Notes: a model not told the origin generated them from the letters alone. A DNA stretch of 64,000 nt from an uncultured Alphaproteobacteria bacterium (GCA_949156565.1 CASCZI010000005.1:62001-126000); one strand, 5' to 3'. Numbered from the stretch's first letter, positions 1 to 9,363 are shown. Numbers and translations: made by a program.

Positions 1-101
1 AATGGCACATTTCGCACAGCGATGTTTTCAAATTTGAAAAAACAAGGGATATAGTTTTTAAGCATTGCGGCATAGCGCAGCGCAGAGGCATGAAAACGGG
101 T

Positions 102-412
102 TTGGAGACACCCCGTCGGTATCACCCACAAAAATTTTCAATTTTTGTGGGGCCGATTGTGGCCACCCCAACCCCGGGGCCCGCGCGTGATCTTTAAAAA
201 GACCACCCCGTCCGCTACGCGGCCACCCCTCCACCGGAGGGGAACTTTTCTCTGTTCGTAAATTCAATACCCCGGGCTTCGCCCACCCCTCCGCAGAGGG
301 GAACTTATATTCAGGCTGGTTCGGTCCAGGTTCTCCCCCCCCCCCCACCGGGGGGGACCCCCAAAGGGGGAGGTTGTCTTTTATCTGAACTCTGCACACT
401 GGTTGGTGGGGC
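102..412. repeat. Dispersed GC-rich intergenic repeat, copy 1
   Basis: This non-coding stretch is full of short G- and C-rich hairpins (for example around 228-242 and 285-301). It shares a near-identical core, a cccac-aaaaattttcaattttt-gtgggg hairpin at about 129-153, and a matching right edge (ctgaactctgcacactggt, 388-406) with a second copy near 35.9-36.2 kb. I see no protein-like reading frame in it. The first 100 bases of the window hold nothing I can identify. Confidence 0.6.
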
Positions 413-463
413 GATAGTACAGAGGGTGGCCCGCAGCGGGTGTCATAGAGTATAAATCCAATT

Positions 464-490
464 AAAAAACCGCGGTGGACGCGGTTTTTT
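464..490 (-). terminator. Intrinsic terminator of rpmG
   Basis: A hairpin with stem ccgcg/cgcgg and a 5-nt loop is flanked by six A and six T, so it can work in either direction. It lies four bases past the rpmG stop on the minus strand. Confidence 0.8.
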
Positions 491-494
491 ATTT

Positions 495-674
495 TTAGTG
501 GGGCATTTTTGCCTCTGTAAAGGTGGTATGCTTGCGTAATTTGGGATCATACTTGCGGAATTTCATTTTACCCGCCGTATTTTCAGATTTTGTATTTTTT
601 GTTGTTGTATAGAAATAGCCGGTTTCTTTGTTTTCCAGCTTGACTACTTCTTTAGAACCTTTCTTTGATGCCAT
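495..674 (-). CDS. rpmG: 50S ribosomal protein L33
   Basis: A 59-residue basic protein of the large ribosomal subunit. The start chosen is the ATG of MASKKGSKEVV (672-674), which gives the usual L33 length; the frame stays open upstream but those codons are not family-like. Seen features are the Lys-rich N-terminus, the central GYFYTTTKNTK segment and the C-terminal KMKFRKYDPKLRKHTTF segment, all typical of the family. The Cys pairs of zinc-binding L33 are absent, so it is the zinc-independent form. It stands alone with its own terminator. Confidence 0.95.
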   Translation of the reverse strand: MASKKGSKEVVKLENKETGYFYTTTKNTKSENTAGKMKFRKYDPKLRKHTTFTEAKMPH

Positions 675-749
675 TTTAATTTGCCTTTTTATTATTCTGT
701 GGGGCAGTTTAGGGTAAATCCCCATAAAAATCAAGTGTTTTTTTATTCA

Positions 750-834
750 TGGTGGGCATACAGAGACTTGAACTCTGATGGGTTACCCCACTGGAACCTA
801 AATCCAGCGCGTCTACCAGTTTCGCCATATGCCC
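750..834 (-). tRNA. tRNA-Leu (UAG)
   Basis: An 85-nt leucine-type tRNA with a long variable arm. The acceptor stem GGGCATA pairs with TATGCCC, CCA is encoded (750-752), and the anticodon stem CTGGA/TCCAG encloses the loop TTTAGGT with anticodon TAG. Its first 13 nt and the DNA upstream of it are tandemly duplicated (see the repeat at 822-1025). Confidence 0.95.
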
Positions 835-1025
835 AACATAATAAGTATACAGCAATACGCCCGGTGTCGCACAGATAAAGTATCTGTCTTGGCGGCACTG
901 CGTAGTCGCCATATGCCCAACATAATAAGTATATAGCAATACGCCCCGTGTCGCACAGATAAAGTATCTGTCTTGGCGGCACTGCGTAGTCGCCATATGC
1001 CCAACATAATAAGTATACAGCAATC
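822..1025. repeat. 84-bp tandem repeat containing the tRNA-Leu 5' end
   Basis: Two full units (822-905 and 906-989) and a partial third (990-1025) repeat with an 84-bp period and only a few mismatches. Each unit holds the first 13 nt of tRNA-Leu (minus strand) and the upstream DNA with a TATACT box, so the array duplicates a tRNA promoter together with the start of the tRNA. Only the lowest copy continues into a complete tRNA. Confidence 0.9.
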
Positions 1026-1050
1026 CGCCGTATATCCCAAATACCATGCA

Positions 1051-1173
1051 TTAATAAACGGGGTAATTGCGGGGAAAATGATCCCCCGGGCGATCCAATT
1101 CGGATTTAACCCCACACGCGGCCAAGGCCAACGATAGCACCATTAAAACACCTATTAATGCACGTTGTATCAT
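1051..1173 (-). CDS. lptM: Small LptM/YifL-type lipoprotein
   Basis: A 40-residue protein starting at the ATG on 1171-1173. It has a hydrophobic signal (MIQRALIGVLMVLSLALA), a lipobox ending at Cys20 (ALAAC-G) and a short mature tail, GVKSELDRPGDHFPRNYPVY. The C-G-x-K-x-x-L-x-x-P pattern right after the lipidated Cys is the hallmark of the LptM family, which in Enterobacteria helps mature the LPS translocon LptDE. The role here is inferred from that motif. It is co-oriented with tRNA-Leu and lies just upstream of the tandem repeat. Confidence 0.7.
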   Translation of the reverse strand: MIQRALIGVLMVLSLALAACGVKSELDRPGDHFPRNYPVY

Positions 1174-1321
1174 GGGACACATTATAAATGGGGTGGGCCA
1201 CGATGTCAAGTGCGTGACGTCGGGAATGCATATTCGTGGATTGGGGCGGAAATCAAACCTGTACCATTGATGAGATTGAATGATTTATTGTTAAATTATG
1301 TCAATTTAATGGAGGTTAAAT

Positions 1322-3094
1322 ATGTATTACAGCAACGGTAATTACGAAGCATTTGCCAATCCGCAAAAGCCGGTGGGGGCGGATAAAAAGTCGGCCTATG
1401 TCGTGGGATCGGGGTTGGCCGGTTTGGCGGCGGCGGTATTTATGATTCGTGATGGCGGGATGAAAGGGTCCAAAATTCATGTGTTCGAAGAATTAAATCT
1501 GGCGGGGGGCAGTATGGATGGGATCTATAATCCCGAACGGGGATTTATCATCCGTGGTGGTCGCGAGATGGAGGCCCATTTTGAAACCCTGTGGGATTTG
1601 TTCCGGTCGATTCCATCACTGGAAAATGCGGATATATCGGTCTTGGACGAGTTTTATTGGCTGAACAAGGCGGATCCGTCGTATTCACATTGTCGTGTTA
1701 TTGAACGGCGCGGAAAACGTTTACCGACGGATGGCAAATTAACATTGACGCCGCGGGCCATCAAAGAATTAATTAATCTGGCATTGATGCAAGAATCGGA
1801 ATTACAAGATGTCACCATTGATCAAGTATTTGGCCAGGAATTCTTTGAATCTAATTTCTGGTTATATTGGGCGACAATGTTTGCATTTGAACCGTGGTCA
1901 TCGGCGATGGAAATGCGGCGATATATATTACGATTTATTCATCATGTGGGAACATTGGCCGATATGTCGGCATTAAAATTCACCAAATATAATCAATATG
2001 AATCATTGATTACACCATTGGTTCGGTATTTGGAATCGCACGGCGTTCAATTTCATTATGATACCCGGGTGACCAATATTATGATCGATGCGACGCCGAC
2101 CAAAAAAGTTGCCAAGAAAATTGAAATGGTGATGGCGGGACGCAAAAAGACAATTAATTTGACCGAAAACGATTTAGTTTTTGTGACAAACGGATCCATT
2201 ACCGAAAGCACGACGTACGGCACCAACACCACCCCGGCGCCAAAGCCGGAATCCATTGGGGGATCGTGGGAATTGTGGAAAAAAATCGCGGCACAATCGC
2301 GGGAATTTGGTCGGCCGGAAAAATTCTGTGAAAATATACCCGCGGCCAATTGGGTTATGTCGGCAACAATTACATTAAATGATGACAGCGTCACACCATA
2401 TATAGAAAAAATCTGTAAAAAAGATCCTCATAGTGGGTCGATTATTAGCAGTGGACCCGTTACGATCAAGGATTCCAATTGGCTTTATGGGTTCAGTATT
2501 TCCCGCCAACCGCATTTCAGAAAACAGAAAAAGAACCAGATTATTGTTTGGACATATGGATTGTTTTCGGATCGGCCCGGTAACTATATTAAAAAGAACA
2601 TTACCGAATGCAGTGGTGTCGAATTATGTGCAGAATGGTTATATCACATCGGTGTTCCCCCATCCCAGATTATGGAAATCGCAACGACATCGGCCAATAC
2701 CGTGCCATGTCATATGCCATTTATTTCTACATATTTTATGCCGCGGGCGTTGGGGGATCGGCCATTGGTTGTTCCGCGGGGGTCGGTGAATTTGGCATTT
2801 ATTGGCAATTATGCCGAAACCGTTCGGGATACGGTCTTTACAACCGAATATTCGGTTCGCACCGCGATGGAGGCCGTGTACACATTATTAAACATTGATC
2901 GCGGGGTGCCCGAAGTATTTGGATCATGTTTTGATGTGCGGGTGTTATTGGCATCAATGTATTATTTGACGGATAAAAAGAAAATACGTCAAATGGATTT
3001 GCCATGGATTGCCAAGGTGATGGAAAAAATTGCCAAAAAGAAAATATCCAAAACCTATATTGAAGAATTATTAAAAGAAGCGCATTTGATGTAA
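1322..3094 (+). CDS. ohyA: Oleate hydratase (MCRA family)
   Basis: A 590-residue FAD-dependent hydratase of the myosin-cross-reactive-antigen family, which adds water to the cis-9 double bond of oleate and similar fatty acids to give 10-hydroxy products. Seen: the N-terminal dinucleotide fold [12 protein letters not shown] (about residues 27-38), the [13 protein letters not shown] segment and the [11 protein letters not shown] segment around residue 86. Length is normal for the family. A good ribosome site (ggaggt) sits just before the ATG. No signal peptide is visible, so it is probably cytoplasmic or peripheral at the membrane. The gene stands alone. In gut bacteria the family is linked to detoxifying unsaturated fatty acids (family knowledge). 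Confidence 0.95.
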   Translation: MYYSNGNYEAFANPQKPVGADKKSAYVVGSGLAGLAAAVFMIRDGGMKGSKIHVFEELNLAGGSMDGIYNPERGFIIRGGREMEAHFETLWDLFRSIPSLENADISVLDEFYWLNKADPSYSHCRVIERRGKRLPTDGKLTLTPRAIKELINLALMQESELQDVTIDQVFGQEFFESNFWLYWATMFAFEPWSSAMEMRRYILRFIHHVGTLADMSALKFTKYNQYESLITPLVRYLESHGVQFHYDTRVTNIMIDATPTKKVAKKIEMVMAGRKKTINLTENDLVFVTNGSITESTTYGTNTTPAPKPESIGGSWELWKKIAAQSREFGRPEKFCENIPAANWVMSATITLNDDSVTPYIEKICKKDPHSGSIISSGPVTIKDSNWLYGFSISRQPHFRKQKKNQIIVWTYGLFSDRPGNYIKKNITECSGVELCAEWLYHIGVPPSQIMEIATTSANTVPCHMPFISTYFMPRALGDRPLVVPRGSVNLAFIGNYAETVRDTVFTTEYSVRTAMEAVYTLLNIDRGVPEVFGSCFDVRVLLASMYYLTDKKKIRQMDLPWIAKVMEKIAKKKISKTYIEELLKEAHLM

Positions 3095-3123
3095 AAAAAA
3101 AAGCCCGCGGCCAAACCGCGGGC
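3093..3123 (-). terminator. Intrinsic terminator of ackA, possibly shared with ohyA
   Basis: Perfect 8-bp stem gcccgcgg/ccgcgggc with a ccaaa loop. On the minus strand it is followed by a ten-U run and lies just past the ackA stop. It overlaps the end of ohyA, so it may act in both directions. Confidence 0.85.
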
Positions 3124-3129
3124 AAATAA

Positions 3130-4371
3130 TTATTTCGTAAACGAATAATCCATTTTTAGATGATCAGGGTTATACGTGCCATTCATAATCGCCATTGTAT
3201 CTTCGACAATAACCAATTCTTCGTTGGTGGGAATCATGAGAATCTTGATCCGACTGTCGGGGGTGGACAAGACAGTTTCGCCCGCACCCATATAGGCCAG
3301 GGCCGTCTTGTTCTTTTCCAGATCTAATTTAATACCCAATTCTTCGAGGCCGCGACAGAATCTTTCGCGTTGGAACCATGCGTTTTCACCAACACCGGCG
3401 GTAAAGACCAATGCATCCACATGTCCCAATTCGGCCATAAAGGCACCGATATATTTTTTGACGTTGTGGGCTTCGACCTCTAGGGCAAGGCGACAGGCGT
3501 CGTTTTTATCTTCGTTTTCATGGACATCGCGACGATCAACATAACATTCGGTCAACCCCAGCAGTCCCGAATCCTTGTTCAAATGTTTTTGCATTTGATC
3601 CGGTGTCAACCCCAGGCGTTGCATGACGTACAACACCACGCCTGCGTCCACGTCACCGGGACGCGTTCCCATTGTCAATCCCGACAACGGTGTCATTCCC
3701 AATGATGTATCCACCGCAATACCCCCACGAATGGCCGTGGCCGATGCGCCCGATCCAATATGCAATGTAATCAGGTTGCATTGATCCACCGGTTTACCCA
3801 ACATTTTTGCCGCGCGTTTTGACACGTACAGATGCGATGTTCCGTGGAACCCATACCGGCGCACACCCAATTCCCGATACCATGCCGCCGGTACCGCATA
3901 ACGATAGGCGTAATCGGGCATCGTGTGAAAGAACGCGGTGTCAAAGACCGCCACCTGGGTGGCGTTGGGTAATAATTGCTTTGCTGCGACAATACCCATT
4001 AATGCGGCCGGGTTGTGCAACGGGGCGATGGCGGACAATTCGTCGATGGTACGGATAACTTCGTCTGTGATTTCCACAGAAGAGGCAAATTTTTCCCCAC
4101 CCAAAACCACGCGATGGCCAACGCCACGGATTTCATTTAAATCAACAGATGCCTCGCGCAACATGAACATAACGACATTTAATGCTTCGTTATGATTTTT
4201 CATTTCGGCATCTTTGCGAACCTTTGACCCGTCGGGATATTTCTGGGTAAGGAATGAATCCGCCAATCCAATTTTTTCGACGTTCCCGGTGACAATTGCC
4301 TGGCGGGTGGTGGCGTCAAAAACCTGATATTTTAATGATGATGAACCACAGTTAAGGGCCAATATGTACAT
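3130..4371 (-). CDS. ackA: Acetate kinase
   Basis: A 413-residue acetate kinase that interconverts acetyl phosphate plus ADP with acetate plus ATP, yielding ATP in fermentative metabolism. Seen: the N-terminal phosphate-binding strand ALNCGSSSLKYQ, FHGTSHLYVSKRA in mid-protein, LGMTPLSGLTMGTRPGDVD and the C-terminal FTAGVGENAWFQRE, all family signatures. Length is slightly above the common 400. No phosphotransacetylase gene is adjacent, so its partner must lie outside the window. It is convergent with oleate hydratase and sits in its own transcription unit. Confidence 0.96.
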   Translation of the reverse strand: MYILALNCGSSSLKYQVFDATTRQAIVTGNVEKIGLADSFLTQKYPDGSKVRKDAEMKNHNEALNVVMFMLREASVDLNEIRGVGHRVVLGGEKFASSVEITDEVIRTIDELSAIAPLHNPAALMGIVAAKQLLPNATQVAVFDTAFFHTMPDYAYRYAVPAAWYRELGVRRYGFHGTSHLYVSKRAAKMLGKPVDQCNLITLHIGSGASATAIRGGIAVDTSLGMTPLSGLTMGTRPGDVDAGVVLYVMQRLGLTPDQMQKHLNKDSGLLGLTECYVDRRDVHENEDKNDACRLALEVEAHNVKKYIGAFMAELGHVDALVFTAGVGENAWFQRERFCRGLEELGIKLDLEKNKTALAYMGAGETVLSTPDSRIKILMIPTNEELVIVEDTMAIMNGTYNPDHLKMDYSFTK

Positions 4372-4538
4372 TTTTCTTCCTTTGTTATTTTAACGTAGGG
4401 AACCATAGCAAAATTGTGGTGCGTATTCAATATTAAATAATTTTTTTATTTTGTGTCTTTTTTTGCCCATAAATCTTTAGATGAATAGGGATATCATTCC
4501 TGTGGTATATGGGGGTGCGGGTGCATAGAATAGGGGGC

Positions 4539-5210
4539 ATGAGTCTGCGTAACATTTTGTTAAAAACGGTACCATATCTGTTATCTGTGGCGGGTGGGGC
4601 GGTATTATTTTTGTTGTCCAAAGATAACATTCATGATGCCAGTGTAAACGACCTGGTGAATAATATTGCGGCGTCACTGTTATCGATTCCGTTGGTATTT
4701 TTGCTTTATGATTATTCAAACTATCGCATTTCGCGCCAAGTAAACAAGACATTGGCGGATGGATTAAATTTCAAAATCAATTCGGTTATGTTGGAATTGC
4801 TGATTCAATTACGTGCAATTATTGGGGCGCGGGGTAAATTTACATGGGGTGGGGCCGAAAAGATGTTTGGTTTATCCCCACGGGCCATTGAAAACAAAAT
4901 TAAAATTACCCCGCATGCCATGGATGGGTTACGACAAATGCGCGATAAAATTGATGATTTTGCATATCGGACAGATCGTAATAATGTATTGGATCGGGGG
5001 CAGTTATTGCTGTTAGGTCAATTGGCACGTGAATTGACCCATTTGATTAATGAATATCGATTTGGGCGCAATGTGCATATGGTCGCGAAATTTGTTTCGG
5101 CGGCGTTGGGGTATATGGGGGATTGGTTTGATGCCCAAGATGTCAATGAAATGTTAAAACAGCAAAATTTTCAATCGGCATTGGGGGCAATGCCTGGTAA
5201 TGCGGCATAA
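4539..5210 (+). CDS. Membrane protein of unknown function
   Basis: A 223-residue protein; I start it at the ATG of MSLRNILLK because taggggg lies just upstream, and the longer frame adds an unlikely N-terminus. Two membrane segments are visible at about residues 8-28 and 46-66, followed by a soluble, charged helical domain of about 150 residues. I do not recognise a family. It stands alone between ackA (divergent) and a 295-bp gap. Confidence 0.6.
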   Translation: MSLRNILLKTVPYLLSVAGGAVLFLLSKDNIHDASVNDLVNNIAASLLSIPLVFLLYDYSNYRISRQVNKTLADGLNFKINSVMLELLIQLRAIIGARGKFTWGGAEKMFGLSPRAIENKIKITPHAMDGLRQMRDKIDDFAYRTDRNNVLDRGQLLLLGQLARELTHLINEYRFGRNVHMVAKFVSAALGYMGDWFDAQDVNEMLKQQNFQSALGAMPGNAA

Positions 5211-5397
5211 AAAGCGTTTCTTTTTTCTGCAAATTAAAAAGAAAATAAAAGTGTCTTTGGGGGATCGGGTCGGGGTGAGCGAAGTCCGTTCCCAGATTAT
5301 TTAATTGATTTTTTGGGTAAAAAATACTTGTAAAATTTCCGTTTGCATGCCAAGATTTACAACGTTTTGATGTTTTTTTACTATGCCTAATCCAAAG

Positions 5398-5487
5398 GGT
5401 CAGTTTTTTTAGGCATGATTTGGGGTAAAAAATGTCGCAGAAAACAGGGATTTTTAAGATTAAAGAGTATGCCTAAAAAAACTGACC
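5398..5487. repeat. Perfect 19-bp inverted repeat, 52-nt spacer
   Basis: The arm ggtcagtttttttaggcat at 5398-5416 returns as its exact reverse complement at 5469-5487. A partial extra copy of the distal end (tatgccta) precedes the left arm at 5383-5390. The structure lies immediately upstream of the ribosome site of the sugar gene at 5506. It could be a two-site operator, a long RNA hairpin, or the ends of a tiny non-autonomous element. The rest of the 5211-5505 gap shows no gene. Confidence 0.85.
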
Positions 5488-5505
5488 GGTTTTTGTGGGG
5501 GAAAA

Positions 5506-6441
5506 ATGAAAAAATTTTTAATTAATTTGGTCTGTGCGTTTGTACCCAATGATGCGCGTCGTCGTAAATTGCGTCGTCGTCTGCGTGGCGAAAAACAGAT
5601 ATCAATTCAAAATATATGGGATTTGTGCCAAAACGAATTGGGCGAAATAAAAAATCATATCGGGCAAATCTATACGCATTTTGAACCCCGTTTTAACCAG
5701 ATATCGGGACAATTAAATAATCCGATTGCGACGCCCGAATGGATCAACAGAAATATTGAAAAAAAATTATCGACGGCATTGATGCATCAAAAAACTTTTT
5801 TGCCGTTCAAGGCCATTCATTCCGGCCAGGATATTGTCATGGTGGCAACGGGGCCATCATTGAATGATTTCCAATTAATTGATAATGCGATTTATATTGG
5901 GGTTAATACATCTTTCTTGATGGATAGAATTAAATTAGATTATTTGTTTGCCCAAGATTATTTGGCGGTGTCAAAGCATATTCGGGAAATGAATAAATAC
6001 CGGCCCGGAGAATGCAAGAAATTTTATGGTGTGACCACAGAATTTGATAACGAATTTCGGCGTGTTATTCCCGAAAGCCACGCCATCGCCGCCGGGGCGT
6101 TGCGTTATCGTACAGATTGGGAAGCAATACCAGGATTTTGTCCAAAATTTGCATATGATATCAGTGTTCAATCATTGGGGTGTTTTGGTTCGATTATCTT
6201 TCCGGCGATTCAATTTGCGTTATGGACAAATCCGCGCCGTATTTATTTGGTTGGATGTGATTGCAGTAATTTGGGCCATTATGATCAATCGAAAAGCGAA
6301 GATTTATCGCATCTGATTGAACCATGGCGTAAGTTAAAAGAGTTTGTTTCCATATATTATCCGGAAACAGAAATTATTTCGGTTAATCCCGTTGGATTGG
6401 CCGGGATATTTACAGATTTATATCAGACCCAGGGGAATTAA
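5506..6441 (+). CDS. DUF115/GT42-like surface-sugar protein
   Basis: A 311-residue protein. A basic N-terminus and a helical stretch (to about residue 95) precede a Rossmann-like core that opens with IVMVATGPSLND (about 109-120), the GPSL loop found in both MptE-like DUF115 proteins and GT42 sialyltransferases. A second core motif is IYLVGCDCSNLGHY near residue 246. It is followed two bases later by a CMP-sugar synthetase gene, which favours a glycosyl transfer role using a CMP-activated sugar. The exact sugar cannot be read from sequence. Ribosome site: tgggggaaaa before the ATG. Confidence 0.65.
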   Translation: MKKFLINLVCAFVPNDARRRKLRRRLRGEKQISIQNIWDLCQNELGEIKNHIGQIYTHFEPRFNQISGQLNNPIATPEWINRNIEKKLSTALMHQKTFLPFKAIHSGQDIVMVATGPSLNDFQLIDNAIYIGVNTSFLMDRIKLDYLFAQDYLAVSKHIREMNKYRPGECKKFYGVTTEFDNEFRRVIPESHAIAAGALRYRTDWEAIPGFCPKFAYDISVQSLGCFGSIIFPAIQFALWTNPRRIYLVGCDCSNLGHYDQSKSEDLSHLIEPWRKLKEFVSIYYPETEIISVNPVGLAGIFTDLYQTQGN

Positions 6442-6442
6442 A

Positions 6443-7135
6443 TTGAGTAATAAAAATTTTAATGAAGTTACCGCGTTGATTGTTGCACGCAAAGGCAGTG
6501 TTCGTATCCCATCAAAATCATTATTGGTGTTAGAGGGACAAAGTTTAATTGAACGGAAAATTAAACAATTGCAACAGTGTAAAAAAATTAATCGAATTGT
6601 TTTTGGTTCCGACAGTGATGAAATGTTGGCGGTTGCACGTAATGCCGGGGCAGAAACAGTGCGGCGTCCGGATTTCTTTTGTGATGAAACACGTGCATCG
6701 GCAAACGATATGATTGGCAATATGATGGATTTGGTCCAAACAGATGTTGTTGTTTGGGCGCATTGCACAAATCCATTGTTAAGCCCCCAGACATATGATG
6801 CCGCGGTGACGAAATTTTTGGATCTTTATCCAGAATTCGACAGTTTGTTAAGTGTTGTTGAAACCAAAGAACATCTCTGGAATGAAAACAAGCAACCGTT
6901 AAATTATAATCCGTATGCGGCGCGGCATGTACCGGCGCGGGAATTGCCCCCGTATTATATGCAAGATGGTGGTATTTTTATTCAGCCATATCGGCAAATG
7001 AAGGAAAATAGCTATTTCTTTGGCAAGAAACCATGTCTGTTTGAAATTCCAAAGGAAGAATTTCTGGACATAAACGATAGACGGGATTATTTGTTGGCAC
7101 GGGCCATATTACAAGACAAAGAAAAGCAATATTAG
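6443..7135 (+). CDS. CMP-sugar synthetase (acylneuraminate cytidylyltransferase family)
   Basis: A 230-residue nucleotidyltransferase that should use CTP to activate an acidic sugar (sialic acid, pseudaminic/legionaminic acid or KDO-like) for a surface polysaccharide. Seen: the N-terminal loop ALIVARKGSVRIPSKS and the downstream RRPDFFCDE segment, both family signatures. I start it at the TTG on 6443, one base past the stop of the upstream gene and behind aggggaa; the longer frame would run inside that gene. The tight spacing indicates one operon and a shared substrate. Confidence 0.75.
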   Translation: MSNKNFNEVTALIVARKGSVRIPSKSLLVLEGQSLIERKIKQLQQCKKINRIVFGSDSDEMLAVARNAGAETVRRPDFFCDETRASANDMIGNMMDLVQTDVVVWAHCTNPLLSPQTYDAAVTKFLDLYPEFDSLLSVVETKEHLWNENKQPLNYNPYAARHVPARELPPYYMQDGGIFIQPYRQMKENSYFFGKKPCLFEIPKEEFLDINDRRDYLLARAILQDKEKQY

Positions 7136-7280
7136 GTTTGGGGCAAAAACCAAATATGGCCGCATGAAAAAAATTTTTCTGTAGAGAGTATTTTTTCTTG
7201 CATTTTTGTTTTTGATGTGTCAAAATTGGCCCCGAACCATGGAAAGAAGATGGCAACATCTTTCTTTCCGGTTCCGTTTT

Positions 7281-7356
7281 GGGGACATAGCTCAGTTGGT
7301 AGAGCAAATGACTTTTAATCATTGGGTCCAGGGTTCGAGTCCCTGTGTCCCCACCA
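7281..7356 (+). tRNA. tRNA-Lys (UUU)
   Basis: A 76-nt tRNA with acceptor GGGGACA/TGTCCCC, encoded CCA and an anticodon loop CTTTTAA giving UUU. Its last ~19 nt plus the following ~40 bases are repeated at 7519-7575. Confidence 0.95.
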
Positions 7357-7575
7357 AAAATTGAACCGCCGGATGGCGGTTAAATTTTTTATGGGGTCCG
7401 GGACGAAGAACCCGTCCCCAGGGTTCGAACGCGAAGTTGCCGAGAACGAGCCAGCGGCAACGTTCGAGGTATACGTGCAGAAAGGGGCCCACCGCATTAA
7501 TTAAGCGGTGGGAATTACAGTCCCTGGGGCCACCTGAAATTGAACCGCCGGATGGCGGTTAAATTTTTTATGGGG
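7338..7575. repeat. Direct repeat of the tRNA-Lys 3' end flanking a 122-bp insert
   Basis: Copy 1 (7338-7396) runs from the T-arm side of tRNA-Lys through a small hairpin (accgccggatggcggt) to tatgggg. Copy 2 (7519-7575) repeats this with a few changes in the tRNA part, and its hairpin-to-end part is identical. The 122 bases between hold a cccaccgc/gcggtggg hairpin and further tRNA-arm-like words (gggttcgaa) but no convincing gene. The arrangement looks like attL/attR around a collapsed insertion, or a tandem duplication that has partly decayed. Confidence 0.7.
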
Positions 7576-7639
7576 CGGGCTTTTATTCTTGGGTATTTAT
7601 TTTTGATATGTTAAAGTGGTGTGAAATAAGGAATCGCAC

Positions 7640-9304
7640 ATGCTACGAACATTTATAACCGCCATGAAAATGATATGGGTTGGGGCCGAAACGCGCGGTT
7701 TACGGTTTCGGTTGGTGTTAAGTATTATATGCGGGTTTGCATCTGGGGCGGCCGCCTATTTTTCTGCATTTTATTTATCAGAACTGGTTCGGGTGGTGCA
7801 ATTGGGTGCGGTGGCGGACATTATGAAATATTGCGTTTATTTTATTACTTTGGCGGTCGGTCTGGTCGTGATACGGTTTATGTTTCGATATCATACAGAA
7901 TTTATTGGGGTGACGATTGCGAACAACCTGCGCCGCATTTATTACGAGCGGATTTTTTATAAAGACTATGCGTGGCACACACATAATTCGGTGGGCTTTT
8001 TCTCGTCCATGCTGGATCGGGTATGTGGTCGGATTCAAGGATGGGGATGGCAGATTCCATATGATTACGTCCCGGGTTTGGCGGTTATTGTTTTGTTTTT
8101 GGGATATACATATGCGGTGTCAAAGTGGATGTTTCTCTATTTCATTATCTGTACGGTGATTATGATTTTGGGGGTGCGGCTTAGTCTGGTATATCGCATG
8201 CGGATGGACAAGCAAAAGTTGATTTTAAACCGATCATATATCAAGGTGTTTTTAGATTTTCTTTATAATATTCGGACAATTAAAAAGATGAATTTATTAA
8301 AATTCACCACGGACAAGATCACTAATCGCGCCACCGCGTATCAAGATTTTAATGTCAAAGTGATGCGTTACAATGCGTATCAATGGGGATTTATGGAATT
8401 TTTCGTTCGGGCGCAATTTTTTGTTCCTTTGGTTTATTTTATTATACAACTGATCCAAACAGGACAGGGGTTGGATGTCATTGTGATGTTGGTTAGTGTT
8501 CAAGCCCAAATGGGGGAAATCGGGCGTCAGATCATGCATCTTTTGACGGATGTGGGGACGACGCAACAAGAATTTGCGTTATTAAGCGAACATTTAGGGG
8601 ATAATATCGCGGTGGATCGTCGATCATATGGCCGCCGGCCATGGCAAACCATTTGTATTGATCAAACGCAATTTGAATTTGAATCGGGTGATACGACATT
8701 TGTTCATCGGGTGGATAAATTTATGATAAATCGGGGGGACCACATTGCTGTTATGGGAAAGTCCGGTGAAGGCAAATCTACATTTTTAAATTTATTGACC
8801 AGACAATATTTGCCCCAACGTGGATGTATTTGTGTTGATGGGGTATCGTATGCCGATATGCCGCAATCATTCTTTGATGATCACATGACATATGTTTCCC
8901 AGGATATTGAATTGTTTGACATGTCACTTTATGACAATATTACAATGGGCCATCGGGTCAATCGCCGTGATATGAAAAAAATTATTGATGGATGCTGTCT
9001 AAACGAATTGGTGGCGCGGATGGGCGGAAACATCCATGCGGATATCGGTGAAAAAGGAATCAAGGTGTCGGGCGGGGAAAAGCAACGGATCAATTTGGCG
9101 CGGGGGTTATTATTGGGACGCGATATTTTGATCTTGGATGAAATTACGGCGAATCTGGATCCGGCAACGACGCGTAAAATTTGGTCCTTTATTTTTTCAT
9201 GTTATGCCGATCGGACAATTATTGCGATTTCGCATGAACCAGAATTGTTGCGCCATGTGAACAAGCGAATTGTGTTTCGGTGTGGTCATGGGCGATGTGA
9301 ATAA
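7640..9304 (+). CDS. ABC exporter, fused permease and ATPase
   Basis: A 554-residue half-transporter. The N-terminal half (about residues 20-300) holds the hydrophobic helices of a type I exporter membrane domain; the C-terminal half is the ATPase with Walker A MGKSGEGKST, signature VSGGEKQRINLARG, Walker B DILILDEIT and a switch His (AISHE). It is likely to work as a homodimer in the inner membrane. Substrate is unknown: neither a peptidase domain nor an adjacent periplasmic partner is present. Ribosome site aaggaa before the ATG; single-gene unit. Confidence 0.88.
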   Translation: MLRTFITAMKMIWVGAETRGLRFRLVLSIICGFASGAAAYFSAFYLSELVRVVQLGAVADIMKYCVYFITLAVGLVVIRFMFRYHTEFIGVTIANNLRRIYYERIFYKDYAWHTHNSVGFFSSMLDRVCGRIQGWGWQIPYDYVPGLAVIVLFLGYTYAVSKWMFLYFIICTVIMILGVRLSLVYRMRMDKQKLILNRSYIKVFLDFLYNIRTIKKMNLLKFTTDKITNRATAYQDFNVKVMRYNAYQWGFMEFFVRAQFFVPLVYFIIQLIQTGQGLDVIVMLVSVQAQMGEIGRQIMHLLTDVGTTQQEFALLSEHLGDNIAVDRRSYGRRPWQTICIDQTQFEFESGDTTFVHRVDKFMINRGDHIAVMGKSGEGKSTFLNLLTRQYLPQRGCICVDGVSYADMPQSFFDDHMTYVSQDIELFDMSLYDNITMGHRVNRRDMKKIIDGCCLNELVARMGGNIHADIGEKGIKVSGGEKQRINLARGLLLGRDILILDEITANLDPATTRKIWSFIFSCYADRTIIAISHEPELLRHVNKRIVFRCGHGRCE

Positions 9305-9363
9305 ATGTTGACGTAATATTCTTTTGGGTTATAATAAAATTATTATAATCAAGGATAATTTTT

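Noticed and set aside
822-1025. Possible CRISPR-like array
   Set aside because: The whole 84-bp unit repeats with no unique spacers, has only 2.4 copies, and includes a tRNA start.
709-1115. Three overlapping minus-strand frames with repeated amino-acid text (LYTYYVGHMA / YLLCWAYGD)
   Set aside because: They are translations of the tRNA-Leu gene and its 84-bp tandem repeat in several frames, not proteins.
7315-7504. 60-codon frames on both strands over the tRNA-Lys repeat
   Set aside because: They run through the tRNA 3' end and hairpins and have no ribosome site; they reflect the GC-rich repeat.
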